Part shown: positions 17,254-26,625 of the stretch, piece after piece
How the letters are laid out: each line of letters begins with the position of its first letter
Numbering within the stretch: the stretch's first letter is position 1
DNA from: DASYAE01 sp036501535
GTDB lineage: Bacteria; Actinomycetota; Actinomycetes; Streptomycetales; Catenulisporaceae
Length of the DNA stretch: 44,893 nucleotides
Assembly (NCBI GenBank): GCA_036501535.1
Contig: DASYAE010000192.1
Coordinates: 1 to 44,893 of the forward strand
Direction of reading: 5' to 3'
Notes under the pieces: model-generated
What the model saw: only the letters and a program-made list of their open reading frames with translations
Databases searched by the model: none
What the model was told of the DNA's origin: nothing
Program-made: the position numbers and the translations under genes

Positions 17254-17270
17254 CCGCCGACGGACGGCGG
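17254..17270. terminator. Short hairpin after the sigma factor gene
   Basis: CCGCCG (17254-17259) and CGGCGG (17265-17270) form a six-base-pair stem with a five-base loop, two bases after the sigma factor stop and between two convergent genes. There is no U-run on either side, so it is a weak terminator candidate. Confidence 0.45.
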
Positions 17271-17287
17271 AGCTTTCAGGGCGTTTC

Positions 17288-17677
17288 CTAGAAGCCGTCC
17301 CGCTCCCGGCGGTGCTGCCAGCGCAGCTCCATCCGCTGCATGAACCCGCCGGACCCGCCGGACCGGCGCGGCCGCAGCCGGAACGCCGGCACGATCTGGC
17401 CGGGCGCCGGGACTCGGCGCCAGATGGACCAGGCCAGCCAGACGCAGGCGACCACGACGGCGCCGCCGGCCACGTCCAGCGCGGCGCGCTTGTCCACCAC
17501 CCCGTAGCCGATCAGGGCACCCCCGGCCAGCGCGCAGAACAGGGCGAGCACGGCCCGCCGACGCAGCCTCTTGCGCAGCTTCCCGCCCTGCAGGGCGGAC
17601 GCGAACTTCGGGTCCTCGGCGTGCAGCGCCCGCTCCATCTGCTCGAGCAGCCGTTGCTCATGCTCGGACAGCGGCAC
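17288..17677 (-). CDS. DUF3040 membrane protein
   Basis: A 129-residue actinobacterial protein of unknown function. It opens with the DUF3040 signature MPLSEHEQRLLEQMERAL and EDPKFASAL, has two membrane helices (about 41-60 and 66-85) separated by a short turn, and ends in an Arg/Gly-rich tail (MELRWQHRRERDG). The GTG at 17677 has a perfect GGAGG five bases upstream. In Streptomyces-type genomes a DUF3040 gene commonly lies near the dcw cluster and dinB, as here. No function should be assigned beyond a small inner-membrane protein. Confidence 0.93.
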   Translation of the reverse strand: MPLSEHEQRLLEQMERALHAEDPKFASALQGGKLRKRLRRRAVLALFCALAGGALIGYGVVDKRAALDVAGGAVVVACVWLAWSIWRRVPAPGQIVPAFRLRPRRSGGSGGFMQRMELRWQHRRERDGF

Positions 17678-17863
17678 GGGTTCCTCCTCGCTTCATGCGG
17701 ACGTGGTGCGCGACGCCGCGCTGCGCTGCGGCCGAACGCGTCGACCGGCCCCGGCACCACTCGGATTCAAGGATAAGCAGGCCGCTGCGTGTGCGGAACG
17801 GCACCGGGGGATTTTCCGCACGGCCCGGGCCGCCGCCGAGTGACGCGGTGTCAGTCGGCGGCG

Positions 17864-18637
17864 TCAGTCGGCGGCGCCGTCGACGCCCGCCAGGACGTGG
17901 AGCTGGGCCGCCATCGGGCGGAACTCGGGCAGTTCGGCGGCCATCGCCTCGAGCGCCTGCAGATCCGCCGCGGTCCCGCCGCCGGCCGGCGAGTCCAGCG
18001 CCGAGGCGGGCACCAGGTCGGCGAAGATGCGCACGCCGTGCACGGCCCGCACGCCGAATCCGGCGCCCTCCAGCAGCCCGCGCAGCTCGGCCTCGCTGAA
18101 CCGGTGCGGCACCGGGTCCTGCTCGCCGAAACGGCCGTCGGGGTCGCGCAGCCCGGCCAGCGCCTCCGCCAAGTGGCCGCCGAGCGCACGGGAGAGCACC
18201 GCGGCGGTCCGGTTCGCCGCCAGGACGCTGGCCACGCCGCCGGAGCGCAGCAGCCGGCGCGCGGCGAGGGCGCCCTGAACCGGCTCGTCGGCGAACTCCA
18301 GCACGCCGTGGCACAGCACCGCGTCCGCCTCGCCCGGGTCGACCACCTCGCCGGCGGTGGACAGGTCCCCCTGGACCGCCCGCACCGGGCCGGCCGGGCG
18401 CGCCTCGGCCAACCGGCGCTCGAGCGCGGCCAGCGCGTCAGGGCTCGGATCGATCACGGTGACCCGGTGGCCGAGACCGGCCAGCGGCACCGCGAAGCCG
18501 CCGGTGCCCCCGCCCAGGTCGACCACGTCGAGCGGGCCGCCGGCGCGCCGCGCGAGGTCGTCGAGGGCGCCGCGCAGCACGTCCCACACGACGGCGGAAC
18601 GCATCGGGCTGTGGTGGTTGGCGCGGTCAGTCAACAC
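17864..18637 (-). CDS. Class I SAM-dependent methyltransferase
   Basis: A 257-residue protein with the class I methyltransferase motif VVDLGGGTGGFAVPLAG (about 38-54), an acidic end of strand 2 (VTVIDPSPDALAAL), and AVQGDLS and DAVLCHGVLEF as motifs II and III. The GTG at 18637 has GAGG nine bases upstream; the next in-frame ATG is 11 codons later. It lies downstream of dinB in the same direction, 77 bases after the dinB stop, with a GC hairpin between them. Homologues occupy this position in other actinobacteria, but the methyl acceptor is unknown and cannot be inferred here. Confidence 0.9.
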   Translation of the reverse strand: MLTDRANHHSPMRSAVVWDVLRGALDDLARRAGGPLDVVDLGGGTGGFAVPLAGLGHRVTVIDPSPDALAALERRLAEARPAGPVRAVQGDLSTAGEVVDPGEADAVLCHGVLEFADEPVQGALAARRLLRSGGVASVLAANRTAAVLSRALGGHLAEALAGLRDPDGRFGEQDPVPHRFSEAELRGLLEGAGFGVRAVHGVRIFADLVPASALDSPAGGGTAADLQALEAMAAELPEFRPMAAQLHVLAGVDGAAD

Positions 18638-18665
18638 GTGGCTCGGCCTCGCTTCGGCGGCGTGC

Positions 18666-18684
18666 GCCCCGCGGGCCGCGGGGC
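18666..18684. other. Perfect 8-bp GC hairpin between dinB and the methyltransferase gene
   Basis: GCCCCGCG (18666-18673) and CGCGGGGC (18677-18684) pair perfectly around a three-base loop, 31 bases after the dinB stop on the minus-strand transcript. No U-run follows. It may terminate or attenuate transcription from dinB, or only stabilise the RNA. Confidence 0.5.
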
Positions 18685-18714
18685 CGGTTCGGCTTCGTCT
18701 GAGCAGAGACTAGG

Positions 18715-20163
18715 TTATCCGGCCGCGAGAGCGGACAGCGCCGCGCGCGCGACCTGTGCCGCGTCGGCGTGCTCGAGATCCGGGTCGTCGACCGCGAAGG
18801 TGGCGATGCGGCCCGGAGGCGTGGTCGGCCCCTCGAACCGGACGGTGACCCGGCCGGCCCCGGCGCCCTGCACCCAGCCCTGGCCGCGGCTCGCGTGGAG
18901 CACGTCCTGCCCGGCCAGCCAGCGCCGCGCGGAGGAGTCCACCGGGGCCGGCCCGAAGAGCGTCACGGCGGGCACGGAGTCGCCGGACCGGCCGTCGTCC
19001 GCCACCGCGCCCGGCTCGGCGGTCTCCGCGTCCGAAGACGCCTCGTCGTCCGACAGCTCCGCCAGCAGATCCCCTTGGGCGTAGTCCACAAGCCCGGACA
19101 TGCCGACTCCGAGCAGCCGGATGCCGGCCGAGGACGCGGTCGCGGCCGGCACCGCGTCGGCGAGCAGTCGTACCGCCGCCGCAGTCACCACGCGCACATC
19201 GTCCGTCGGCCCGCGCAGCGTCTCGGACCGGGTGACCGTGGTGAAGTCGTGCCCGCGCGCTTTCACGGTCACGGTCCGCGCGGTGAACCCGGAATCGCGC
19301 ATCCGCCGGACCACCCGCTCGGCCAGCCCGACCACCGCGGCCCGCATGCTAGCCTGGTCGGCCAGGTCGTGCGGATACGTGTCCTCCGCGCTGATCGACT
19401 TGGTGGCCCGCTCCGGCTCGACCGCGCGGCCGTCCAGCCCGCGGGCCAGCCGGTGCAGCAGCGAGCCCCACGCCGAGCCGAGCAGGCCGACCAGGTCCGT
19501 CTCCGTCAGCACCCTGAGCTGGGCGACCGTGCCGACCCCGATCCGGCGCAGCCGCTCGGCCGTGGCCGGGCCGACGCCCCACAGCGCCCGCACCGGCAGC
19601 GGGTCGAGCCAGGCCTCCTCGGCCCCGGCGGGCACGATCACGCAGCCGTCCGGCTTGTCCGAGTCCGACGCGACCTTCGCCACCAGCTTCGAGGTGCCGG
19701 CGCCGACCGAGGCGGTCAGTCCGGTGAGCCGGTGGATCTCGGCGCGCAAATGCTCGGCGGTCTGCCTGACCTGGGCTTCGTCCCCGGGCACGCCTTGCGG
19801 CATCGCAGCCAGGTCCACGAAGGCCTCGTCGAGGCTGACCGGCTCGACCAGCGGGCTCGCCTCGCGCAGGACGCCCATCACGACCTGGCTCACCGCGTGG
19901 TAGGCACCGAAGCGCGGATAGAGGTATGCCGCGTTAGGGCACAGCCGGCGGGCCAGTGCGGTCGGGATCGCTGATCTCACGCCGAATACGCGCGCCTCGT
20001 AGCTCGCGGTGGAGACGACGCCGCGCAGCCCGACGCCGCCGACGACCACGGGCTTGCCGCGCAGGCTGGGCTTGTGCTGCTGCTCGACGGCCGCATAGAA
20101 GGCGTCCATGTCGACGTGCAGGATCGACGGCACCGTCCTGGTCGGGAGCGCCGGCGTAGCCAC
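18715..20163 (-). CDS. dinB: DNA polymerase IV (Y family, DinB)
   Basis: An error-prone translesion polymerase. With the start at GTG 20163 it has 482 residues: the palm begins SILHVDMDAFYAAVEQ (Asp18, Asp20), the second metal site is VSLDEAFVDL (Asp112, Glu113), followed by the SVGAGTSKLVAKVASD and LWGVGPATAERLRRIG thumb motifs and the little finger. About 130 extra C-terminal residues, acidic and then basic, follow (LLAELSDDEASSDAE and the TLFGPAP region, possibly a clamp-binding stretch); such extensions occur in actinobacterial DinB. A GTG at 20196 would add 11 residues; neither start has a clear Shine-Dalgarno. No GAAC-N4-GTTC box was found upstream. Confidence 0.94.
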   Translation of the reverse strand: MATPALPTRTVPSILHVDMDAFYAAVEQQHKPSLRGKPVVVGGVGLRGVVSTASYEARVFGVRSAIPTALARRLCPNAAYLYPRFGAYHAVSQVVMGVLREASPLVEPVSLDEAFVDLAAMPQGVPGDEAQVRQTAEHLRAEIHRLTGLTASVGAGTSKLVAKVASDSDKPDGCVIVPAGAEEAWLDPLPVRALWGVGPATAERLRRIGVGTVAQLRVLTETDLVGLLGSAWGSLLHRLARGLDGRAVEPERATKSISAEDTYPHDLADQASMRAAVVGLAERVVRRMRDSGFTARTVTVKARGHDFTTVTRSETLRGPTDDVRVVTAAAVRLLADAVPAATASSAGIRLLGVGMSGLVDYAQGDLLAELSDDEASSDAETAEPGAVADDGRSGDSVPAVTLFGPAPVDSSARRWLAGQDVLHASRGQGWVQGAGAGRVTVRFEGPTTPPGRIATFAVDDPDLEHADAAQVARAALSALAAG

Positions 20164-20203
20164 CCGACCATGGTCTCTCGCCGGGCCGACACGCACGACG
20201 CAG

Positions 20204-20235
20204 TAGGGCCGCGACGCGCCCGCGCCGCGGCCCTA
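20204..20235. other. Perfect 10-bp inverted repeat in the dinB leader
   Basis: TAGGGCCGCG (20204-20213) pairs exactly with CGCGGCCCTA (20226-20235) around a 12-base loop, just upstream of dinB and about 260 bases after the glyA stop on the same strand. It lacks a U-run. It could end glyA transcripts or shape the dinB leader. Confidence 0.5.
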
Positions 20236-20396
20236 ACTTATCCACGTGTCCGCACAGCCGGAGGCTCAATCCGACGTCTTCACCGGGCTCGCCTGTCAGC
20301 GGGCCCCCCTCGGGCGCGGACCCCGCTCAGGGTGGGGAACCCGCGCGCCGGAGGGACCGATCCCGGCGGCTGCCGCGCCTTGGCGGAGCACCGATA

Positions 20397-20426
20397 ACGA
20401 TAGGGTCACAGGGGCATAACTGCCAA
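20397..20426 (-). promoter_or_regulatory. Candidate promoter for dinB
   Basis: On the minus strand TTGGCA (20426-20421) is followed after 18 bases by TATCGT (20402-20397), fair matches to -35 and -10 elements of a housekeeping promoter. It lies in the most AT-rich part of the 20164-20496 gap and would give a leader of roughly 200 bases that includes the 20204-20235 hairpin. The rest of this gap holds a 12-bp palindrome TTCCGGCCGGAA (20473-20484) just after the glyA stop and no gene I can support. Confidence 0.4.
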
Positions 20427-20496
20427 GTCCGGCGCGAATATTGAGACGGAAAATGCGCCCCCGCAAACGGGTTTCCGGCCGGAATCGGGCGTGTGA

Positions 20497-21798
<1,302 letters not shown>

Positions 21799-21838
21799 GT
21801 CCTGCCTCCATCGTTCGGATATGTACGGTGGCGGCGGG

Positions 21839-21963
21839 AACACCCAGGCGCACGGTGCCCACGCGGAACGTCCGGCCGCTCCCCGGTGGTTGAGCCCACC
21901 TCCATCGGCAGCGGGCCTAACCCGCCGGCCGGTCCTACGCAGCGCCAGTCGCGACCCGACTTC
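21839..21963 (-). promoter_or_regulatory. ZTP (pfl-type) riboswitch in the glyA leader
   Basis: Read on the minus strand, three conserved blocks of the ZTP aptamer occur in order: GGGTCGCGACTGGCG (21957-21943), the hairpin GGTGG/CCACC followed by GGGGAGCG (21900-21877), and CGCCTGGGTG (21850-21841), which closes a small CACC/GGTG stem. Between the first two blocks is a variable GC-rich insertion of about 40 bases. The first two blocks match the Fusobacterium ulcerans aptamer as I remember it closely. ZTP riboswitches are established upstream of glyA and other folate and purine genes. The expression platform is unclear: about 42 bases remain before the start codon, no terminator hairpin is evident, and control of Shine-Dalgarno access is the likelier mechanism. 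Confidence 0.85.
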
Positions 21964-21969
21964 GCCATG

Positions 21970-23325
21970 TTACCGAGGCGCGGGCACCAGCGTGGCCACG
22001 CATTCGATGTGATGGGTCATCGGGAACAGGTCAAAGGCACGCAGCGCGCCGAGCCGGTATCCGTGCTCGGCGAAGTAGGCGACGTCGCGGGCCAGCGCCG
22101 CCGGATCGCAGGCCACGTAGGCGATCGCGCGCGGGCGCAGCCCGGCGATCCCCCGCACGACCGCCTTGCTGGCGCCGGATCGCGGCGGGTCGAGCACGAC
22201 GATGTCCGCCCCGAACCCGTCCGGCGCGGCAGCCAGGGCCTGGTCGGCCTTCTCCTGGACCAGGGTGACTTGGGGCAGGTCGGCCAGGTTCCCCGTGGCG
22301 TCGGCGCACGCGGCGGGATCGGACTCGACCGCCACGACCTCGCCCTCCGGTCCGACCGCCGCGGCCAGCCCGGCCGCGAAAAGGCCGACACCGCTGTAAA
22401 GATCCATCGCAGTCTCGCCGGGCTGCGGGGCCAGGGCCTCCAGCACCGCGGCGTTCAGCGTCTCCGCGGCCGCCGGATGCACCTGCCAGAAGCCTGATCC
22501 ACTCACCTTCCAGGTGCGCCCGACGGCGACCTCGCGCACATGGGCCCGCCCGTGGATGCGCTGCGTGCGGCCCGATCCGTCGTCGCGCAGCACCGAGACC
22601 GGGACGTCCATCTCGACCAGCGGCACCCGCTCCCCCTGCTGCGGGGTGACGATCACGGCCCGGTCGGCCGAGCCGGTGGCCGCGATCACCTCGACGCCGG
22701 CCATCCCGGGCCAGCGGCGCGCTTCGGCGCCGACCTGCTCGACCGGCGGCGCGGCGATGGCGCAGCGCCCGACCGGCACGACCTCGTGCGAGCGGTTCTT
22801 GCGCAGCCCGAGCCGGCCCTCGGCGTCCACCGCGAACTGCACCCGGGTGCGCCAGCCGAGGCCGTCCGGCGAGCCGGGCACCTCCTCGACCGCGACCTTC
22901 CGCTCGAGCCCGGCCAGCCGCTTGAGCTGCTCCTCGACCACGGCCGCCTTCATGCGGCGCTGGGCGTCGAGCGTGGCGTGCTGCCAGTCGCAGCCCCCGC
23001 AGCGGCCCGGCCCCGACCACGGGCACGGCGCCTCGACCCGGTCCGGCGAGGCTTCCAGCACCTCGACCGCGTCCGCGCGCAGGAACCGGTCGCCCTCGGC
23101 GCCCTCGACCACGAGCGCGATCACCCGCTCGCCCGGCAGGGCGTGGCGGACGAACACCGCGCGCCCCTCGTGCCGCGCGACGCAGAACCCTCCGTGCGCG
23201 ACCGCGCCGACGACCACCTCCATCCGCGTGCCGGCCAGGTCGCGCCCCCGGTCGCGGGCCGCGGAGCGCGGCGCGGCGGTTCTGACGCGGGGGCCGGGAG
23301 GCACAGGCACGGGGGATCCGATCAC
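21970..23325 (-). CDS. RlmCD-type 23S rRNA (uracil-C5) methyltransferase with TRAM domain
   Basis: A 451-residue SAM-dependent RNA m5U methyltransferase of the TrmA/RlmD family. An N-terminal TRAM domain (about 35-92) is followed by FeS-cluster cysteines C101, C109, C112 and C188, the SAM motif DLYSGVGLFAAGL (308-320), DPPRSG (379-384), and the catalytic Cys406 in YVACDPAALARD. Whether it modifies 23S rRNA or tRNA cannot be decided from the sequence. I report the GTG at 23325; an ATG at 23223, just before the TRAM domain, is an alternative. It is divergent from the TrkA pair and ends seven bases before the glyA riboswitch. Confidence 0.93.
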   Translation of the reverse strand: MIGSPVPVPPGPRVRTAAPRSAARDRGRDLAGTRMEVVVGAVAHGGFCVARHEGRAVFVRHALPGERVIALVVEGAEGDRFLRADAVEVLEASPDRVEAPCPWSGPGRCGGCDWQHATLDAQRRMKAAVVEEQLKRLAGLERKVAVEEVPGSPDGLGWRTRVQFAVDAEGRLGLRKNRSHEVVPVGRCAIAAPPVEQVGAEARRWPGMAGVEVIAATGSADRAVIVTPQQGERVPLVEMDVPVSVLRDDGSGRTQRIHGRAHVREVAVGRTWKVSGSGFWQVHPAAAETLNAAVLEALAPQPGETAMDLYSGVGLFAAGLAAAVGPEGEVVAVESDPAACADATGNLADLPQVTLVQEKADQALAAAPDGFGADIVVLDPPRSGASKAVVRGIAGLRPRAIAYVACDPAALARDVAYFAEHGYRLGALRAFDLFPMTHHIECVATLVPAPR

Positions 23326-23553
23326 GTGGGGGCGAGAGCCGCGGACAGGCGGCTTGAGCCCTCAACACTACTGCGCCACGGAGGCCTGTCCGGCCGCGCC
23401 GCCCGCGCTCGGCAACGGGTAAGAATATGCCCGGACCGACCGAGCCCGGCGGGGGAACCCGCACTGGGCCGCGAGGCGCTCAGATGATAGACACATAGCG
23501 GCAACACCAGTGCCTGCAGCCGCGCCCCAGACCCGCCTAGGAGACCAGCGACC

Positions 23554-24213
23554 TTGCATATCGTGATCATGGGCTGCGGCCGCGTGGGTTCCGCGCTGGC
23601 CCTGAGCATGGAGGAACTGGGCCACTCGGTCGCCGTGGTCGACCAGGATCCCAACGCCTTCCGCCGGCTCGGCAGCGGCTTCGCCGGGCGCCGGGTGACC
23701 GGCACCGGGTTCGACCGGGACACCCTGGTCGAGTCCGGCATCGAGGGCGCCGACGCGTTCGCGGCGGTCTCCAGCGGGGACAACTCGAACATCATCGCCG
23801 CCCGGGTGGCGCGGGAGACCTTCGGCGTGGAGAACGTCGTGGCGCGCATCTACGACCCGCGGCGGGCCGAGATCTACCAGCGCCTCGGCATCCCGACCGT
23901 GGCCACCGTCCGGTGGACCGCGGACCAGATGCTGCGCCGGCTGCTGCCGGCCGGGGCCGAGGAGCACTGGCGCGACCCGTCCGGCACGGTGCTGCTGGCC
24001 GAGGTGCATGTGAGCCCGGCCTGGGTAGGACAGCGCGTGGCCCGGCTGGAGGAGGCCTCCGGAGTGCGGATCGCCGCGCTCACGCGGCTCGGGCGCGGCA
24101 TGCTCCCCGGGCACGACACAGTGCTTCAAGAGGGCGACCTCGCCCACGTCGCCATGCCGGCCGCCGACATGGCCGCGGTCGAGGAAGTCTTCGCGAAGGG
24201 ACCGGAGAGCTAA
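23554..24213 (+). CDS. TrkA/Ktr-type potassium channel regulatory protein (first of pair)
   Basis: A 219-residue cytoplasmic RCK protein that gates potassium uptake. It has a Rossmann NAD-binding RCK-N domain, HIVIMGCGRVGSALALSM with Asp30 in VVDQDPNAF, and an RCK-C domain from about residue 135 (VLLAEVHVSPAWVGQRVARL). The start is TTG at 23554, with AGGAG ten bases upstream; TTG and the MHIVIMGCGRVG opening are typical of this family in actinobacteria, where the pair is known as ceoB/ceoC or trkA/trkB. Its TAA is directly followed by the ATG of the second copy. No TrkH/KtrB channel gene is in the window. Confidence 0.93.
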   Translation: MHIVIMGCGRVGSALALSMEELGHSVAVVDQDPNAFRRLGSGFAGRRVTGTGFDRDTLVESGIEGADAFAAVSSGDNSNIIAARVARETFGVENVVARIYDPRRAEIYQRLGIPTVATVRWTADQMLRRLLPAGAEEHWRDPSGTVLLAEVHVSPAWVGQRVARLEEASGVRIAALTRLGRGMLPGHDTVLQEGDLAHVAMPAADMAAVEEVFAKGPES

Positions 24214-24876
24214 ATGCGCGTCGCGATCGCCGGAGCCGGCAACGTCGGCCGATCCATCGCCGTCGAGCTGCTGCAGAACGGCCACGAGGTCCTTCTGATC
24301 GACAAGGAGCCGCACCAGATCGCGGTGGACGAGCTGCCGCGGGCCGAGTGGCTGCTGGCCGACGCCTGCGAGATCGTCTCGCTGGACGAGGCCGGGCTGC
24401 AACGCTGCAACGTGGCCATCGCGGCCACCGGCGACGACAAGGTGAACCTGGTCGTCTCGCTGTTGGCCAAGACCGAGTACGGGGTGCCGCGGGTGGTCGC
24501 CCGGGTCAATCACCCGAAGAACGAGTGGCTGTTCAACGACGCGTGGGGCGTGGACGTCGCGGTCTCCACCCCGCGCCTGATGTCCGCGCTGGTCGAGGAG
24601 GCCGTCTCGGTCGGCGACCTGGTGCGGCTGATGCGGTTCAGCCAGGGCGACGCGAACCTGGTCGAGCTGACCCTGCCGCCGTCCGCCCCGCTGGTCGGCA
24701 CCGGCATCGGCGAGGTGGTCTGGCCGCAGGACACGGCGCTGGTCGCGGTGCTGCGCGGCGGCCGGGTGCTGGTGCCGGCGCCGGACAGCGCGCTGGAGGC
24801 CGGCGACGAGCTGCTGTTCGTCGCCGCCCCGGACCGCGAGCAGCAACTGGAGGAGCTGTTCTCCACCTCGTCCTGA
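24214..24876 (+). CDS. TrkA/Ktr-type potassium channel regulatory protein (second of pair)
   Basis: A 220-residue paralogue of the preceding gene, starting without any gap after its stop codon. The RCK-N domain reads RVAIAGAGNVGRSIAVELL with Asp30 in LLIDKEPHQ, and the RCK-C part covers VELTLPPSAPLVGTGIGE to the C-terminus. The paired, adjacent RCK proteins probably form a mixed ring that binds NAD(H) or nucleotides and controls a separate membrane subunit; that is inferred from the family. A strong hairpin terminator follows 25 bases downstream. Confidence 0.93.
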   Translation: MRVAIAGAGNVGRSIAVELLQNGHEVLLIDKEPHQIAVDELPRAEWLLADACEIVSLDEAGLQRCNVAIAATGDDKVNLVVSLLAKTEYGVPRVVARVNHPKNEWLFNDAWGVDVAVSTPRLMSALVEEAVSVGDLVRLMRFSQGDANLVELTLPPSAPLVGTGIGEVVWPQDTALVAVLRGGRVLVPAPDSALEAGDELLFVAAPDREQQLEELFSTSS

Positions 24877-24901
24877 CTCGTCCTGAGCCTAGTCACGACA
24901 G

Positions 24902-24931
24902 GGGCCCGCCCGGATCTCTCCGGGCGGGCCC
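24902..24931. terminator. Perfect 13-bp hairpin terminator, probably bidirectional
   Basis: GGGCCCGCCCGGA (24902-24914) and TCCGGGCGGGCCC (24919-24931) are exact reverse complements around a four-base loop. It lies 25 bases after the second trk gene and 45 bases before the end of the convergent DUF3159 gene, so it can serve both. No U-run is present, as is common for actinobacterial terminators. Confidence 0.85.
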
Positions 24932-24976
24932 GCGGCGTCTCGTGGGGCTTCAGGGGTCCTGAGGCCGAGGGGCGCT

Positions 24977-25762
24977 TCAGTCGGCCGGTTCGGCGGCCTC
25001 ACGGCGCGTGACGTCGGGCAGCGGCGCGGCCCGGATGACCCGCCAGCAGAGGAACGCGACGAAGAGGTACAGCGGGTAGCCGAGCACCACCTTCGCGGCG
25101 CCGAGGGCCGTGGTGTCGTTGCCGAGGTACAGCGGCACCTCGATCAGCACCCTGAGCACGAACATCGCCGAGAGCATCCAGGTGGCCCGGGTGAAGGCGC
25201 GCAGCCGGGCCGGGACGTCGCGCCAGGCGGTCATCTCCCCGGTGATCGGGCCGATCACGACCCCGACCACCGGCCAGCGCACCAGCGCGCTGACCGTGAA
25301 CAGCAGCGCCTCGCCGCAGTTGAGCAGGACGCCGGGCAGGTAGAAGTTCTTCGCCTGGCCGGTGTAGCGGGCGAACACCGCGCACAGGGCCACGCCGAAC
25401 AGCCCGCTCAGCGCGTGCTGGACCTTGTCCCGCCGGGCGAGGCGCACCACGGTCAGCACCGCGGCGACCGCCACGGCGGACCAGAGCGCGTCGTCGAGGC
25501 GCAGCGTCGGGGTGTAGACGGCGATGAACACGATCGTCGGCAGGCCCACCTCGGCCAGCCCGCGCCGGCCGCCGAAGGCCTGCATGATCGAGGCCTCATA
25601 CGCCTTCGCCCGGTCCTGCTCGGAGCCGGCCGGGCCGCCCGCCGCGGCGGCCTCGGGCGCCGGCTCGAACGGCTCGCGCGGCCGCGCCACGCCGCCGCCC
25701 TCCTCCGGCGGGTTCGCGGGGACGGCGGCATCGGTCCGGGGTAAACCAGGCATGCGGTGCAT
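24977..25762 (-). CDS. DUF3159 multi-pass membrane protein
   Basis: A 261-residue actinobacterial membrane protein of unknown function. About 55 polar, Pro/Ala/Glu-rich residues precede IMQAFGGRRGLAEVGLPTIVFIAVY, then about six hydrophobic helices with the conserved-looking stretches ARRDKVQHALSGLFGVALCA, RYTGQAKNFYLPGVLLN and PLYLFVAFLCWRVIRAAP. I place the start at ATG 25762; the ATG at 25753, three codons later, is equally possible. It follows DUF3710 after 14 bases that, together with the stop codon, form a small GTAGCCG/CGGCTAC hairpin. The DUF3159-DUF3710-dut order is conserved in actinobacteria but gives no functional clue. Confidence 0.92.
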   Translation of the reverse strand: MHRMPGLPRTDAAVPANPPEEGGGVARPREPFEPAPEAAAAGGPAGSEQDRAKAYEASIMQAFGGRRGLAEVGLPTIVFIAVYTPTLRLDDALWSAVAVAAVLTVVRLARRDKVQHALSGLFGVALCAVFARYTGQAKNFYLPGVLLNCGEALLFTVSALVRWPVVGVVIGPITGEMTAWRDVPARLRAFTRATWMLSAMFVLRVLIEVPLYLGNDTTALGAAKVVLGYPLYLFVAFLCWRVIRAAPLPDVTRREAAEPAD

Positions 25763-25776
25763 AGTAGCCGCTGCGG

Positions 25777-26559
25777 CTACCGAATCTCGGTAATCTCCGG
25801 TCCGCGTTGCTGGAGCACCTGCATCTTGCCGCTGTAGGGCGACACCGGCTCCTGGGGCGCCGCCTGGTCCTCCACCGCGGCGGCTTCCTTCGGCATGGTC
25901 AGCGGCAGCGGGTCGCGCGGCGCCATGGCCTCGCTGCCGCGCACCACCACGACCTGGCGGAAGACCGCCTCGATCTGGGCCGCCGCCTCGCGCTGGACGG
26001 CCGCCGTGCCCATGATGTGCCCGCGCAGGAACCACCGCGGCCCGTCCGCGCCGATCAGCCGCAGCACCTGCGCGCCCTGCTTGCCGTCGGGCAGGGGCAC
26101 CGAGATCTGGGCGCGCAGCTCCGGGCCGAACGGGCCGACGCCGCGGTCCACGACGCCGCCGTCCCGGGCGATCTGCGAGGCGATCTCGTCGCGCACGTCG
26201 TCCCACAGCCCCTCGCTGCGCGGCGCGGCGAACGGGAACAGCTGCAGCGCGCTCTTGCCGAGCACCAGCGTCACGGCCATGACCTGCTGCGCGGCGAGGT
26301 TCAGCTGGATCTGCAGCCCCGGCACCTTGGGCACGAGCAGGCCGCCGAGGTCGACCCGGGCATCGTACGGATCGTCGAGCTCGCCCGCGTCCCACGGTCC
26401 GTTCTTCCGGCTGAACCCGGACTCGTCCGCGTCCTTGCGCGCCGGCCGGCTGCTCGCCCGGCTCGCCCTGCGCTCCTCCGCCGGTTCGTCCTGCGGCTCG
26501 GCCGCGTCCCGCTTCCCGCCGGGCCCGTCGTCCGCGCCGCGTCCGCGCCGTCGCACCAT
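25777..26559 (-). CDS. DUF3710 protein
   Basis: A 260-residue soluble actinobacterial protein of unknown function. The first 60 residues are charged and look disordered; the DUF3710 core starts at GPWDAGELDD and contains VDLGGLLVPKVPGLQIQLN, FAAPRSEGLWDDVRDEIASQ and RWFLRGHIMGTAAV. No catalytic motif stands out. The ATG at 26559 is preceded by purine-rich AGAGAA; a stronger GGGGAG lies farther upstream. It sits 66 bases downstream of dut and 14 bases upstream of DUF3159, all on one strand, so the three are probably co-transcribed. Confidence 0.92.
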   Translation of the reverse strand: MVRRRGRGADDGPGGKRDAAEPQDEPAEERRASRASSRPARKDADESGFSRKNGPWDAGELDDPYDARVDLGGLLVPKVPGLQIQLNLAAQQVMAVTLVLGKSALQLFPFAAPRSEGLWDDVRDEIASQIARDGGVVDRGVGPFGPELRAQISVPLPDGKQGAQVLRLIGADGPRWFLRGHIMGTAAVQREAAAQIEAVFRQVVVVRGSEAMAPRDPLPLTMPKEAAAVEDQAAPQEPVSPYSGKMQVLQQRGPEITEIR

Positions 26560-26625
26560 CAGTTCTCTCGTCTCCCCATCTCGTCGCCGCGGGCGGCCGC
26601 CGCTGTCGCGCGTCGGCCGCGGCGC

